Shown in pieces: positions 1 through 6,976 of a stretch of 64,000 nucleotides of DNA. Source of the stretch: Hyphomonas sp. (lineage in GTDB: Bacteria > Pseudomonadota > Alphaproteobacteria > Caulobacterales > Hyphomonadaceae); NCBI RefSeq assembly GCF_022844445.1, contig NZ_JALHLS010000011.1, positions 61,105 through 125,104 on the forward strand, in the 5' to 3' direction. A program made the position numbers and the translations under genes. The number at the start of each line of letters is the position of its first letter. Position 1 is the first letter of the stretch. The notes beneath the pieces are model-generated. The model searched no databases, was not told the origin of the DNA, and worked only from the letters and a program-made list of their open reading frames with translations.

Positions 1-8
1 GCCCGGCC

Positions 9-1301
9 TTGCTGCGCAATGAAGCGGAAGCACAGCAGCAGAATCTGCCGCTTCCGGTGTTTTCCTTCGGGCAGTTGCTTGATGACCGCTCGCCCATGCC
101 GCCGGACATCATTGCACCACGGGTCCTGACGCCGGGCGGGCTGCTGGTTCTCGGTGGCGCGCCGAAGGTCGGAAAGAGCGATTTCCTGATCAGTATGCTG
201 GCGCACATGGCGGCGGGCGTTCCGTTCCTGGGTTTCACACCGCCGCAGGCGCTCCGCGTCTTCTATCTGCAGGCCGAGATCCAGTACCATTATCTCCGTG
301 AGCGTATGCAGCAGATCCGCCTCGACGCAGCGGTGATCGCCTGGGCGCGCGACAATCTTTTTGCGACGCCGAAGCTGCGTATGATCCTTGATGAGAAAGG
401 TTTGGCGCTGGTCGTCGATGCTGTCCGCGCGCGCTTCCCCGACGCACCGCCCGACATCATCTGCCTCGACCCGATCCGCAATCTGTTCGACGGCGGTGAG
501 GAAGGCGGCGGCGAGAACGATAACTCCGCCATGATGTTCTTCCTCACCGAGCGTGTGGAACGATTGCGCGAAGCCGTGGCGCCTGACTGCGGTGTTATTC
601 TCGCGCACCACACGAAGAAGATGAACCGCAAGGCCGTGTTGGAGGATCCGTTCCAGGCGCTTTCCGGCGCCAGCGCACTGCGGGGTTTCTATACCTCGGG
701 CCTGCTGATGCATCGACCAGATGAGGAGAGCAGCTTGCGCAGGCTGGAGATCGAGTTGCGCAATGGTCCGTCGCTGCCGACCAAGCTGATCGACAAGGCC
801 AACGGCCGCTGGGTCGAGATCAACCCCATGAACGAGCGGCTCGTGCGCAAAGAGGCGGGCGCCAGGTTCGATGCCGAGCGCTTGCGCAAGCGCGATGTCA
901 TTCTCGGCATGTTGCTGGATGAGGCCGCCGCTGGCCGTCTCTACACTACCATGCAACTTGCGGAAGCCTTCGAGAACAGAGGTGGGCTCGGCAGCAAGCA
1001 CACCATCCGCGACCGCCTCAGCGTTCTCGCGACCAAGGGCTTCGTTAAATTCCTCCGGGACGGCACGCACTTCGGCTACCCCGTCGTGCGCTCGCGCTAT
1101 GGCTATCTTTGCGTGGAAGGGATGGAGTTTCCGCCGCAGGAGACCATCGATGATGTGACGGGGGAGATCACTTACACGCCCCGTCCCGTCTGCCCGAGCC
1201 ACTTCAAATGTGCCCAGTCGGGGGCCTGTCTCGACGTCGAAAACCCTGCCGCCTGGGTCTATCCGGAGGCGGCGGAAGATGACCTAACTCCTCAGGAGTG
1301 A
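9..1301 (+). CDS. Phage AAA+ ATPase, RepA/DnaB-like helicase (5' end may lie outside window)
   Basis: The 430-residue frame carries a P-loop, GGAPKVGKS, near residue 50. A Walker-B-like stretch (IICLDPIRNLF) and a sensor-like ILAHHTKK follow, the order seen in AAA_25/RepA-type hexameric helicases that unwind DNA at phage and plasmid origins. The C-terminal 170 residues look like a winged-helix region and end in a Cys-containing tail (CPSHFKCAQSGAC). The first usable start is a TTG at base 9 and the frame is open to the window edge, so the true start may be upstream. The gene is followed at once by repeats and then a RuvC-like gene, which fits a replication/recombination module. Specific role as replicative helicase or loader is inferred. 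Confidence 0.75.
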   Translation: MLRNEAEAQQQNLPLPVFSFGQLLDDRSPMPPDIIAPRVLTPGGLLVLGGAPKVGKSDFLISMLAHMAAGVPFLGFTPPQALRVFYLQAEIQYHYLRERMQQIRLDAAVIAWARDNLFATPKLRMILDEKGLALVVDAVRARFPDAPPDIICLDPIRNLFDGGEEGGGENDNSAMMFFLTERVERLREAVAPDCGVILAHHTKKMNRKAVLEDPFQALSGASALRGFYTSGLLMHRPDEESSLRRLEIELRNGPSLPTKLIDKANGRWVEINPMNERLVRKEAGARFDAERLRKRDVILGMLLDEAAAGRLYTTMQLAEAFENRGGLGSKHTIRDRLSVLATKGFVKFLRDGTHFGYPVVRSRYGYLCVEGMEFPPQETIDDVTGEITYTPRPVCPSHFKCAQSGACLDVENPAAWVYPEAAEDDLTPQE

Positions 1302-1453
1302 GGCCTAACTCCTCACTCCTCCCATTCACGAAATCAAGTCGGATCAATGAGTTAGCGGATTGGGAGGAGTTAGGTCCTCACTCCTCCTGAACTCCTCCCT
1401 AACTCCTAAATAATCAAGGAAAACAGTATGTTACAGCGCTTCGAGGAGTTAGG
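1283..1453. repeat. Array of five CCTAACTCCT repeats, possible origin or operator
   Basis: The 10-mer CCTAACTCCT occurs exactly at 1283-1292, 1304-1313 and 1398-1407. Its reverse complement AGGAGTTAGG occurs at 1365-1374 and 1444-1453. Degenerate copies (CTCACTCCTCC, TGAACTCCTCC) fill the spaces. The first copy lies in the last codons of the helicase-like gene. Iterated sites beside a helicase gene are typical of phage or plasmid origins, but an operator array is equally possible. Confidence 0.6.
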
Positions 1454-1461
1454 TGTCAAAG

Positions 1462-1503
1462 CTCCCATACTACGTATGGGAGGGCCAACATGAAGAGTTG
1501 GCC
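1462..1503. repeat. Two tandem perfect inverted repeats
   Basis: CTCCCATAC (1462-1470) is complementary to GTATGGGAG (1474-1482) with a 3-base loop. Immediately after, GGCCAAC (1483-1489) is complementary to GTTGGCC (1497-1503). There is no T-run, so neither is a good intrinsic terminator. They sit next to the repeat array and about 150 bases before the RuvC-like gene. In the remaining sequence of the 1302-1648 gap I see no convincing gene. Confidence 0.55.
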
Positions 1504-1648
1504 CGTCATCCCATACGCAAGGACGCCCGCGAATGCCCGGGCACCTCCCCAACAAGGTGAGACCAATCAGACGGACGGCAGCCAGTACCGCCAAGCACAA
1601 GGCTGCCGCCGTCCTCCACCACGACAATCACTTTTGAAGGAGACCATC

Positions 1649-2164
1649 ATGGTACCCGCGACTCTGCCTGCGCCCGTGGCAAAGGCAAGCCCATCGATTC
1701 CATCCATCCTCGCACTCGACCTCGGCAGCACGACAGGCTGGGCTCTGCGCAACAGCCGCTGCCGCATCCTGCATGGCACGGCCGAGTTCCGGCCCACGCG
1801 CTTCGAAGGCGGCGGCATGCGCTACCTGCGCTTCGGCAAATGGCTCGACCAGACGCTCGACGTCACCGGCGGTATCGATGCCGTGTACTTCGAAGAGGTG
1901 CGTCGCCATGCCGGAACCGACGCCGCCCACATCTACGGCGGCTTCCTCGCCGCGCTGACCGCTTGGTGCGAGCAGCACGGCATTGCTTATCAGGGCGTGC
2001 CGGTTGGAACTATCAAACGTTTCGCCACCGGAAAGGGAAATGCGGACAAGGCCGCAATGATCGCCGCCGTGCGCGAGCGGGGCTTCGAACCTGCTGACGA
2101 CAACGAGGCCGATGCCATCGCTATCCTGCTCTGGGCCCTCGAGACAAATGGAGGGGTGGCATGA
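1649..2164 (+). CDS. RuvC-like Holliday junction resolvase (RNase H fold)
   Basis: The protein has 171 residues. An RNase H-fold first strand with an Asp (LALDLGSTTGWA, about residues 25-36) matches the RuvC-family metal site. VYFEEVRRHAGTDAAH supplies the second acidic site and a C-terminal DDNEADAIAILLWA supplies further Asp residues. Phage RuvC-like enzymes cut branched DNA before packaging. The start at 1649 is chosen because GAAGGAG lies 8 bases upstream; the longer open frame from 1490 runs through the inverted repeats and has no ribosome site. The stop overlaps the next start (ATGA), so the two are translationally coupled. Confidence 0.75.
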   Translation: MVPATLPAPVAKASPSIPSILALDLGSTTGWALRNSRCRILHGTAEFRPTRFEGGGMRYLRFGKWLDQTLDVTGGIDAVYFEEVRRHAGTDAAHIYGGFLAALTAWCEQHGIAYQGVPVGTIKRFATGKGNADKAAMIAAVRERGFEPADDNEADAIAILLWALETNGGVA

Positions 2165-2445
2165 GCAGCACAGCCGAGATGTTCCTCAAGCACGCCGCCA
2201 ACATCGTCAGCGAGCGTCGCGCACAATACGGCGCAGCGACCACTGCCATGGCAGCCCTTGCCGCACGTTGGTCGGTGACGCTGGGCCAACCGGTGACGCC
2301 GGCCCAGGTGGTCCTCTGCCTCATCGACCTTAAGCTCGCGCGCCTCGCACATGACCCTACCCACGAGGACTCAGTTGTGGACGTCTGCGGCTATGCCGCA
2401 GTGCTGCGCGAACTCGTTGCAACATCAACACTGGAAGGGAAGTGA
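2161..2445 (+). CDS. Small phage protein, DUF6378-like
   Basis: This 94-residue protein has the signature ERRAQYG, an aromatic residue, VTPAQVV, LKLARL and then H.DSVVDVCGYAAV. That pattern is shared by small phage proteins of the DUF6378 type, which look like all-alpha NTP-pyrophosphohydrolase (MazG-like) relatives. Function in nucleotide metabolism is an inference from that resemblance. It overlaps the RuvC-like gene by 4 bases and is 3 bases from the next gene, so it is part of the early operon. Confidence 0.6.
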   Translation: MSSTAEMFLKHAANIVSERRAQYGAATTAMAALAARWSVTLGQPVTPAQVVLCLIDLKLARLAHDPTHEDSVVDVCGYAAVLRELVATSTLEGK

Positions 2446-2448
2446 GCC

Positions 2449-3006
2449 ATGGTCCGTGGACGCAAACGCAAGCCGGGCAAACGCTACCCCTGTGGTAAGC
2501 GCACGAAGCAGGAACTGGAGAAGGATGCCATGTCGACAGTAATCGAGGCCCGCCGCAGGCAGTTCGGAGTCACGGCGAAGCAGGCTCAAGACGAGCGGCT
2601 CGGCACAGCACTCGGGCGCCTGGCTTTCCGAGGTCTCCTCAGCGAGACGCAGTACCAGGCCGGTGTCGCCTTCGCGCAACTCTATCACCACCATCACGTG
2701 GTGATGGGCTTGCCGTCGCCAAGCCCGCGCTCAGTTGCGGGTCTCCTCATCAACGAGGGGATCATCGGCAGTGCGCCCAGCGAGCCCGTGCTGGAGGTCA
2801 TCGAGAAACTGAAGCGGCGGTTCCGCGATGCGACCGATGCGCTCGACGTCTGCGACCGTGAACATCGTCTGTCCGCAGGCAGGCGGCCGACGCTGGTGAT
2901 CTACCGTGTTGTCTGCGCCGATGAGGAGGCCATGCACTGGAAGGAGGAGGAATTGGGAAACCTGCGCGTGGCCCTCAATGCACTGGTGCGGGTGTTTCGG
3001 ATGTAA
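2449..3006 (+). CDS. Phage protein of unknown function
   Basis: The protein has 185 residues. A very basic N-terminus (RGRKRKPGKRYPCGKR) precedes a helical domain containing ERLGTALGRLAFRG and a His-rich turn (YHHHHVV). The basic tail suggests nucleic-acid contact. The position in the early operon, 3 bases behind the DUF6378-like gene, suggests a role in replication or recombination, but I do not recognise the family. Confidence 0.6.
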   Translation: MVRGRKRKPGKRYPCGKRTKQELEKDAMSTVIEARRRQFGVTAKQAQDERLGTALGRLAFRGLLSETQYQAGVAFAQLYHHHHVVMGLPSPSPRSVAGLLINEGIIGSAPSEPVLEVIEKLKRRFRDATDALDVCDREHRLSAGRRPTLVIYRVVCADEEAMHWKEEELGNLRVALNALVRVFRM

Positions 3007-3131
3007 GTCGACGAGTCTTTCATCCACTTGCATGAAACCCTCTGGGGTCGGCCCGCGCCGGCCCCAGTTCTTTGACTCGACAGCCCTTTATGTTCTTGTT
3101 ATGTTCCGAATGCTAAGAGTGGAGTATCGTC

Positions 3132-3386
3132 ATGGCCAATGTCACGTTTTTCGTAATGGTTCCTTTCAGGCAGTCGGAGGGAGAGGTTATTGCCGAAGCT
3201 GGTGTGCAATGTCCTTCGAAGCACGTCGCAATTGCCCAGGCACGCGGTGCTGTCGCGCGCGGTGCCGTCGGCGCCATCGCTTTCATGCGTTCTGGAGATC
3301 CAGCCCTCGGGGAATACGGCGAGGCAACACTGATCTGCAAGGAAGGTGATCTGCCGGATGGTTTCGAAGACTCGCTTGCTGCCTGA
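3132..3386 (+). CDS. Small phage protein of unknown function
   Basis: The protein has 84 residues and begins MANVTFFVMVPF, preceded by GAGTGGAG at a good distance. It is mixed alpha/beta with an Ala-rich helix (AIAQARGAVARGAVGAIAF). The compact size and start signal support a real gene. No function can be read from it. It is the last gene before a 560-base non-coding stretch that begins with no clear gene and contains a terminator. Confidence 0.5.
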   Translation: MANVTFFVMVPFRQSEGEVIAEAGVQCPSKHVAIAQARGAVARGAVGAIAFMRSGDPALGEYGEATLICKEGDLPDGFEDSLAA

Positions 3387-3804
3387 TCGTCATAGATGTG
3401 ACTCGAGATCGTTGCAGTAGGTGATCATGCAGGTGCAGTTTTCAGCAGAGTCAACTGGTAGGCGAGAAGAACTGAAATCCAACTTACCAATAAAATGTGT
3501 GCTTACTTGAAAAACAGTGTTGACATGCATCTGCAACACGAATAGAAGTTCCGTTATTGAAAGATCATCACTGCGTCCGGAAGTCAGATCCTCCGGACGT
3601 TTTGATTCCCGAGCGTAGTGCAGCGTATTGCTGCGGCGGGCCTGAGCGAAGGCAAACGAATTCACGGGTCCTTCCGCGTAGAGAAGCGTAGAGGGGGGGC
3701 TCAGCGCAGCATCTCGCTAGCGTCAGGGTTCCAGTTTGGGGTCCCAGTTTCCAGTTTCCACCCCGCCATTCATACATCACGCCGACAGCATCAATCGAAA
3801 GCAG

Positions 3805-3827
3805 GCCCGTTTCGCCGGGCTTTTTTT
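3805..3827 (+). terminator. Intrinsic terminator
   Basis: GCCCG (3805-3809) pairs with CGGGC (3816-3820) and is followed by seven T residues. It would end transcription of the early operon before the methyltransferase gene. Confidence 0.65.
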
Positions 3828-3850
3828 GCGTTTGAGATTGCGCGGTGCTG

Positions 3851-3933
3851 GTGGAAACCTCAGGTGGAAACCCCGGTCAGGGTTCCAGTTTCCAGGCATC
3901 AGGTTTCCACTTCGGGTTCCACCCGGTTTCCAC
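3851..3933. repeat. Two direct and two inverted GTGGAAACC sites upstream of the methyltransferase
   Basis: GTGGAAACC occurs at 3851-3859 and 3864-3872, and its complement GGTTTCCAC at 3902-3910 and 3925-3933. Related GGTTCCAGTTTCCA copies occur at about 3727-3760 and 3881-3895. The array ends 14 bases before the start of the ParB/methyltransferase gene. It is therefore a candidate operator or ParB-type binding region. No gene is convincing anywhere in 3387-3947. Confidence 0.55.
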
Positions 3934-3947
3934 ATCATGAGGTCCTG

Positions 3948-5219
3948 ATGATCCCCGAGAGCTACGCCCTCGAACGCATGGACGTGTCCGTGCTGACAGG
4001 TTTTGCCGGCAATCCGCGCACGCACTCCGATGTGCAGGTGAAGCAGATCGCCGCCAGCATGCGCGAATTCGGCTGGACCAATCCGATCCTGGTCGATGCC
4101 ACGGGCACGATCATCGCTGGCCATGGGCGACTGGCAGCGGCGAAGGAACTGGGACTGCAACAGGTGCCGGTCATCCGGCTCGGTCACTTGTCGGATGCGC
4201 AGCGCAAAGCGCTGGTCATCGCCGACAACCAGCTGGCACTCAACGCAGGCTGGGATGAAGCCGCGCTGTCGGTGCTGATCCAGGAACTCGATGCCGAGAA
4301 GTTCGAGCTCGACCTGCTGGGCTTTGCGGCTGACGACCTCGACCGCTATCTCGTTGGCCTCGATGGCGACGCTGTCGGCGAGGCGGAGGAAGGCGATCTT
4401 CCCGAAGTCCCGATCACCCCGACATCTCAGCCAGGCGATCTCTGGATCCTCGGCAATCATAGGCTCCTTTGCGGTGATGCCACCGTGATGACAGACGTCG
4501 AGCGCCTAATGGATGGGCAGTTTGCCGACATGGTTTTTTGCGATCCGCCTTACAATGTTGACTATGGCAACTCGGCCAAGGACAAGATGCGCGGCAAGGA
4601 CCGGCGCATTCTCAATGATGCGTTGGGTGATGGCTTCTACCAGTTCCTCTACGACGCCTGCCTCAACATGCTGATGGTGACCAAGGGCGCCTGTTACATC
4701 TGCATGAGCTCATCCGAGCTCCACACGCTGCAGAAGGCTTTCACCGACGCCGGTGGCAAGTGGTCGACCTTCGTCATCTGGGCCAAGAACAACTTCACGC
4801 TGGGTCGTGCTGACTATCAACGGCAATATGAGCCGATCCTCTATGGTTGGAAGCAGGGAACCGACCACTACTGGTGCGGCGCCCGCGACCAGGGCGATGT
4901 CTGGTTCGTGGACAAGCCGCGGGTCAATGACCTGCATCCGACGATGAAACCGGTCGAACTCGTCGAGCGGGCGATCCGCAATTCCTCGAAGAGCAGGGAC
5001 ATTGTCCTTGACCCCTTCGGTGGTTCTGGCACCACGCTGATCGCGGCCGAGCGCACCGGACGGTCGGCAAGGCTCCTCGAACTCGATCCCAAATACGTCG
5101 ATGTGATCATCGAGCGGTGGCAGAACCTCACTGGCGGTGTCGCGGTGCTGGACGGCGAGGACCGGACCTACCAGGATCTCCAGGCGGCACGCGGGTCGAA
5201 GCCCAAGGATGGCGCGTGA
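3948..5219 (+). CDS. ParB/Srx-domain DNA adenine/cytosine-N4 methyltransferase
   Basis: This is a 423-residue fusion. Residues about 5-115 are a ParB/sulfiredoxin-like domain (NPRTHSDVQVKQIAASM, IIAGHGRLAAAKELG, VIADNQLALNAGWD). The C-terminal half is a beta-class amino-methyltransferase with the catalytic FCDPPYNVDYG near residue 197 and the SAM-binding DPFGGSGTT near residue 353. It would methylate an exocyclic amino group in phage or host DNA, either to protect the phage or to regulate packaging or transcription. The start at 3948 has GAGG 5 bases upstream; the longer frame from 3618 runs through repeats and is not credible. It is translationally coupled (TGATG) to the next gene. Confidence 0.88.
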   Translation: MIPESYALERMDVSVLTGFAGNPRTHSDVQVKQIAASMREFGWTNPILVDATGTIIAGHGRLAAAKELGLQQVPVIRLGHLSDAQRKALVIADNQLALNAGWDEAALSVLIQELDAEKFELDLLGFAADDLDRYLVGLDGDAVGEAEEGDLPEVPITPTSQPGDLWILGNHRLLCGDATVMTDVERLMDGQFADMVFCDPPYNVDYGNSAKDKMRGKDRRILNDALGDGFYQFLYDACLNMLMVTKGACYICMSSSELHTLQKAFTDAGGKWSTFVIWAKNNFTLGRADYQRQYEPILYGWKQGTDHYWCGARDQGDVWFVDKPRVNDLHPTMKPVELVERAIRNSSKSRDIVLDPFGGSGTTLIAAERTGRSARLLELDPKYVDVIIERWQNLTGGVAVLDGEDRTYQDLQAARGSKPKDGA

Positions 5220-5434
5220 TGCAATCGCGTCTCATGTCTGCCGTGGAGGCCACCGCCAACGTGGCCGTAGGCTATGGCATTGCTGTGATAACGCAGGTGA
5301 TGGTCTTTCCCCTCTTCGGGTTGAATGCCTCGCTCATCGAAAATCTGATTCTGGGGTCTATTTTCACAATTGTGTCGCTGATCAGGTCCTACACGTTGCG
5401 GCGAATGTTCAACGCCTTGCGGCAAAACGCATGA
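5219..5434 (+). CDS. Small two-TM phage membrane protein, DUF7220-like
   Basis: The protein has 71 residues. Two hydrophobic segments (VAVGYGIAVITQVMVFPLFG and ENLILGSIFTIVSLI) are separated by a short loop, and the C-terminus is basic (RSYTLRRMFNALRQ). It matches a small membrane protein family common in alphaproteobacterial phages (DUF7220). The ATG overlaps the methyltransferase stop. Function unknown. Confidence 0.6.
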   Translation: MQSRLMSAVEATANVAVGYGIAVITQVMVFPLFGLNASLIENLILGSIFTIVSLIRSYTLRRMFNALRQNA

Positions 5435-5455
5435 AGCCCGCATCGAGCGGGCTTC
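5433..5455. terminator. Hairpin between convergent genes, probable bidirectional terminator
   Basis: GAAGCCCGC (5433-5441) pairs perfectly with GCGGGCTTC (5447-5455) around a 5-base loop. The stem starts inside the stop codon of the upstream plus gene and lies before the stop of the minus-strand gene. There is no long T-run, so efficiency is uncertain. Confidence 0.5.
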
Positions 5456-5477
5456 AGCTTCGGTCGCATCTTTCAGT

Positions 5478-6002
5478 TCAGACTATGCGGTAGACACGAC
5501 CTCGAGCTTCGTCCTTCTCGGAGGCAATCGTCAGACCGAGTTTCTTCTTGAGGGCGCCTGCGAAGAACCCACGCGTGGTGTGTGAGGCCCAGCCGGTGGC
5601 TTCGACAATCTCGGGGATGGTCGCTCCCTCGGGGCGACGCAGCATTTCGATCACAAGCGCCTGCTTCGTGCCCTCGCGGGTCTTGCGCTCCGTGGACGCA
5701 GGCTTCGGTTCTGGTTTCCGGGCCTTGGGCTTCTGAGGTTCGACCTCGATGCCGATGGCGGCAAACCCTGCCTCGGTGATGATCAGAGTGATGCCGTGCC
5801 CATCGCCGGTTTCGCGCCACAGGGGGTCACCAAGCTTGAGATTTGCTTCGACCTCCTGAAGGAGGCCTCTCTCGATGAGTGGCTTGATGACCTTGTGGGC
5901 AGCACCGCCTTTGAGGCTCTTGGGCAAGGGGAGTGCAAGGCGATCGGTGCGCTGCGCGGCAGCGCTGAGGACGATAAGCTGGGTATCTGTGAGTCTGGTC
6001 AT
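5478..6002 (-). CDS. DUF3489 domain protein
   Basis: The protein has 174 residues. An N-terminal helical region (LTDTQLIVLSAAAQRTDRLALPLP) is followed by a Pro/Lys-rich linker. The C-terminal winged-helix-like DUF3489 segment contains KQALVIEMLRRPEGATI, EIVEATGW and HTTRGFFAGALKKKLG. The family is found in phages and mobile elements of alphaproteobacteria and looks DNA-binding. It is transcribed opposite to the phage operons, with the 73-residue gene upstream, so it may belong to a small regulatory transcript. Confidence 0.8.
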   Translation of the reverse strand: MTRLTDTQLIVLSAAAQRTDRLALPLPKSLKGGAAHKVIKPLIERGLLQEVEANLKLGDPLWRETGDGHGITLIITEAGFAAIGIEVEPQKPKARKPEPKPASTERKTREGTKQALVIEMLRRPEGATIPEIVEATGWASHTTRGFFAGALKKKLGLTIASEKDEARGRVYRIV

Positions 6003-6052
6003 GATTTATCCTTCAGGGTTGTGGACCGGACCGATCTCCGGCTCCTACGACC

Positions 6053-6086
6053 CCGAGCCCCGCGTCCAAGCGGGGCAGAGGCTCGG
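6053..6086. repeat. Nested hairpin between two minus-strand genes
   Basis: CCGAGCC (6053-6059) is complementary to GGCTCGG (6080-6086), with an alternative inner pairing of the CCCCGC and GCGGGG runs (6058-6063 with 6070-6075). It could lower transcription between the 73-residue gene and the DUF3489 gene. Confidence 0.4.
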
Positions 6087-6099
6087 CAATTGAAGTAGG

Positions 6100-6321
6100 T
6101 TATTCCGCGTGCTCGCCTTCACGGAAGGCGCTGTCGGTGATGCGCTTGAGAAGTTCGGCGTAGTGGCTCAGCGTTCCAACGTGGCCCCAATGGATGGTCT
6201 CCGGGTCGGCGTCGAAGTGATCGTCGCTGAGATCCTGCAGGCGGACGAGCATCGCATCGATCTCGGCCTTTTTGCTCATGAAGGCGGCAACCACCTTGCT
6301 GTTGTCTGAGGGTTTGCGCAT
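6100..6321 (-). CDS. Small phage protein of unknown function
   Basis: The protein has 73 residues, beginning MRKPSDNSKVVAAFMSKKAE and containing a predicted coiled helix (IDAMLVRLQDLSDDHF). AAGGA lies 9 bases before the ATG at 6321; the longer frame from 6441 lacks a ribosome site. It is divergent from the terminase operon, with 106 bases between the two starts, so that gap must hold the late-operon promoter. Function unknown. Confidence 0.55.
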   Translation of the reverse strand: MRKPSDNSKVVAAFMSKKAEIDAMLVRLQDLSDDHFDADPETIHWGHVGTLSHYAELLKRITDSAFREGEHAE

Positions 6322-6427
6322 CTGCGTGTTCCTTGGGCTCGTTTGATGAGCACACATTTGCTCTGTATGCAGATCATATCCAGTCCATAAGCAGCAACAT
6401 GATTGCTTTTTCACGAGGCCGTCGATC

Positions 6428-6976
6428 ATGGGATTGTCCATCCGCGGTTATGCTGCACATCGCGGCGTCAGCCACACCAGCGTAAGGAAGGCCATCGCCT
6501 CTGGACGGTTGACGCTGGAGCCGGATGGCTCGATCGATCCGGCAAAAGCCGACCGCAGCTGGATGCGGAATGCAGATCCTTCGAAGACGCGACCATCACC
6601 AAAGCTGAAGCCTGTGCCGGAGGCGGCCCTCACTGCCGTGCGGGAGACGCTTTCGGAGTCAGGCTCTCCTCTCGTCGGCGGCATGAGCTACCTGCATGCC
6701 AAGACAGCAGAGAAGGTACTCACCGTGCAGTTGCTGCGCGAAAAGCTCCGGCGTGAGAAGGGCGAAGTGGTCGAGCGGGATTATGCCATTGAACAGGGCT
6801 TCGCCTTTGCGCGCAGGATCCGGGACGCATGGACCGGCTGGCCGGCCCGGGTGGCAGCCCTGATGGCGGCCGACCTCGGGGTGGACGTCCACAAGCTCGA
6901 GGCGCTGCTCAACACCCATGTCCGTGAACAGCTCAAGGCCTCAGCCGGAGACGACCTCAATCTCCACGGCACATGA
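6428..6976 (+). CDS. Terminase small subunit (Nu1-like)
   Basis: The protein has 182 residues. The N-terminus is a helix-turn-helix of the excise/Nu1 type (GYAAHRGVSHTSVRKAIASG, about 6-25) that would recognise the phage packaging site. It is followed by a Pro-rich linker and a helical oligomerisation and large-subunit-binding region (KTAEKVLTVQLLREKLRREK). Length and position immediately before the large terminase match lambda Nu1. Its 3' end overlaps the large-subunit gene by 59 bases. Confidence 0.8.
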   Translation: MGLSIRGYAAHRGVSHTSVRKAIASGRLTLEPDGSIDPAKADRSWMRNADPSKTRPSPKLKPVPEAALTAVRETLSESGSPLVGGMSYLHAKTAEKVLTVQLLREKLRREKGEVVERDYAIEQGFAFARRIRDAWTGWPARVAALMAADLGVDVHKLEALLNTHVREQLKASAGDDLNLHGT

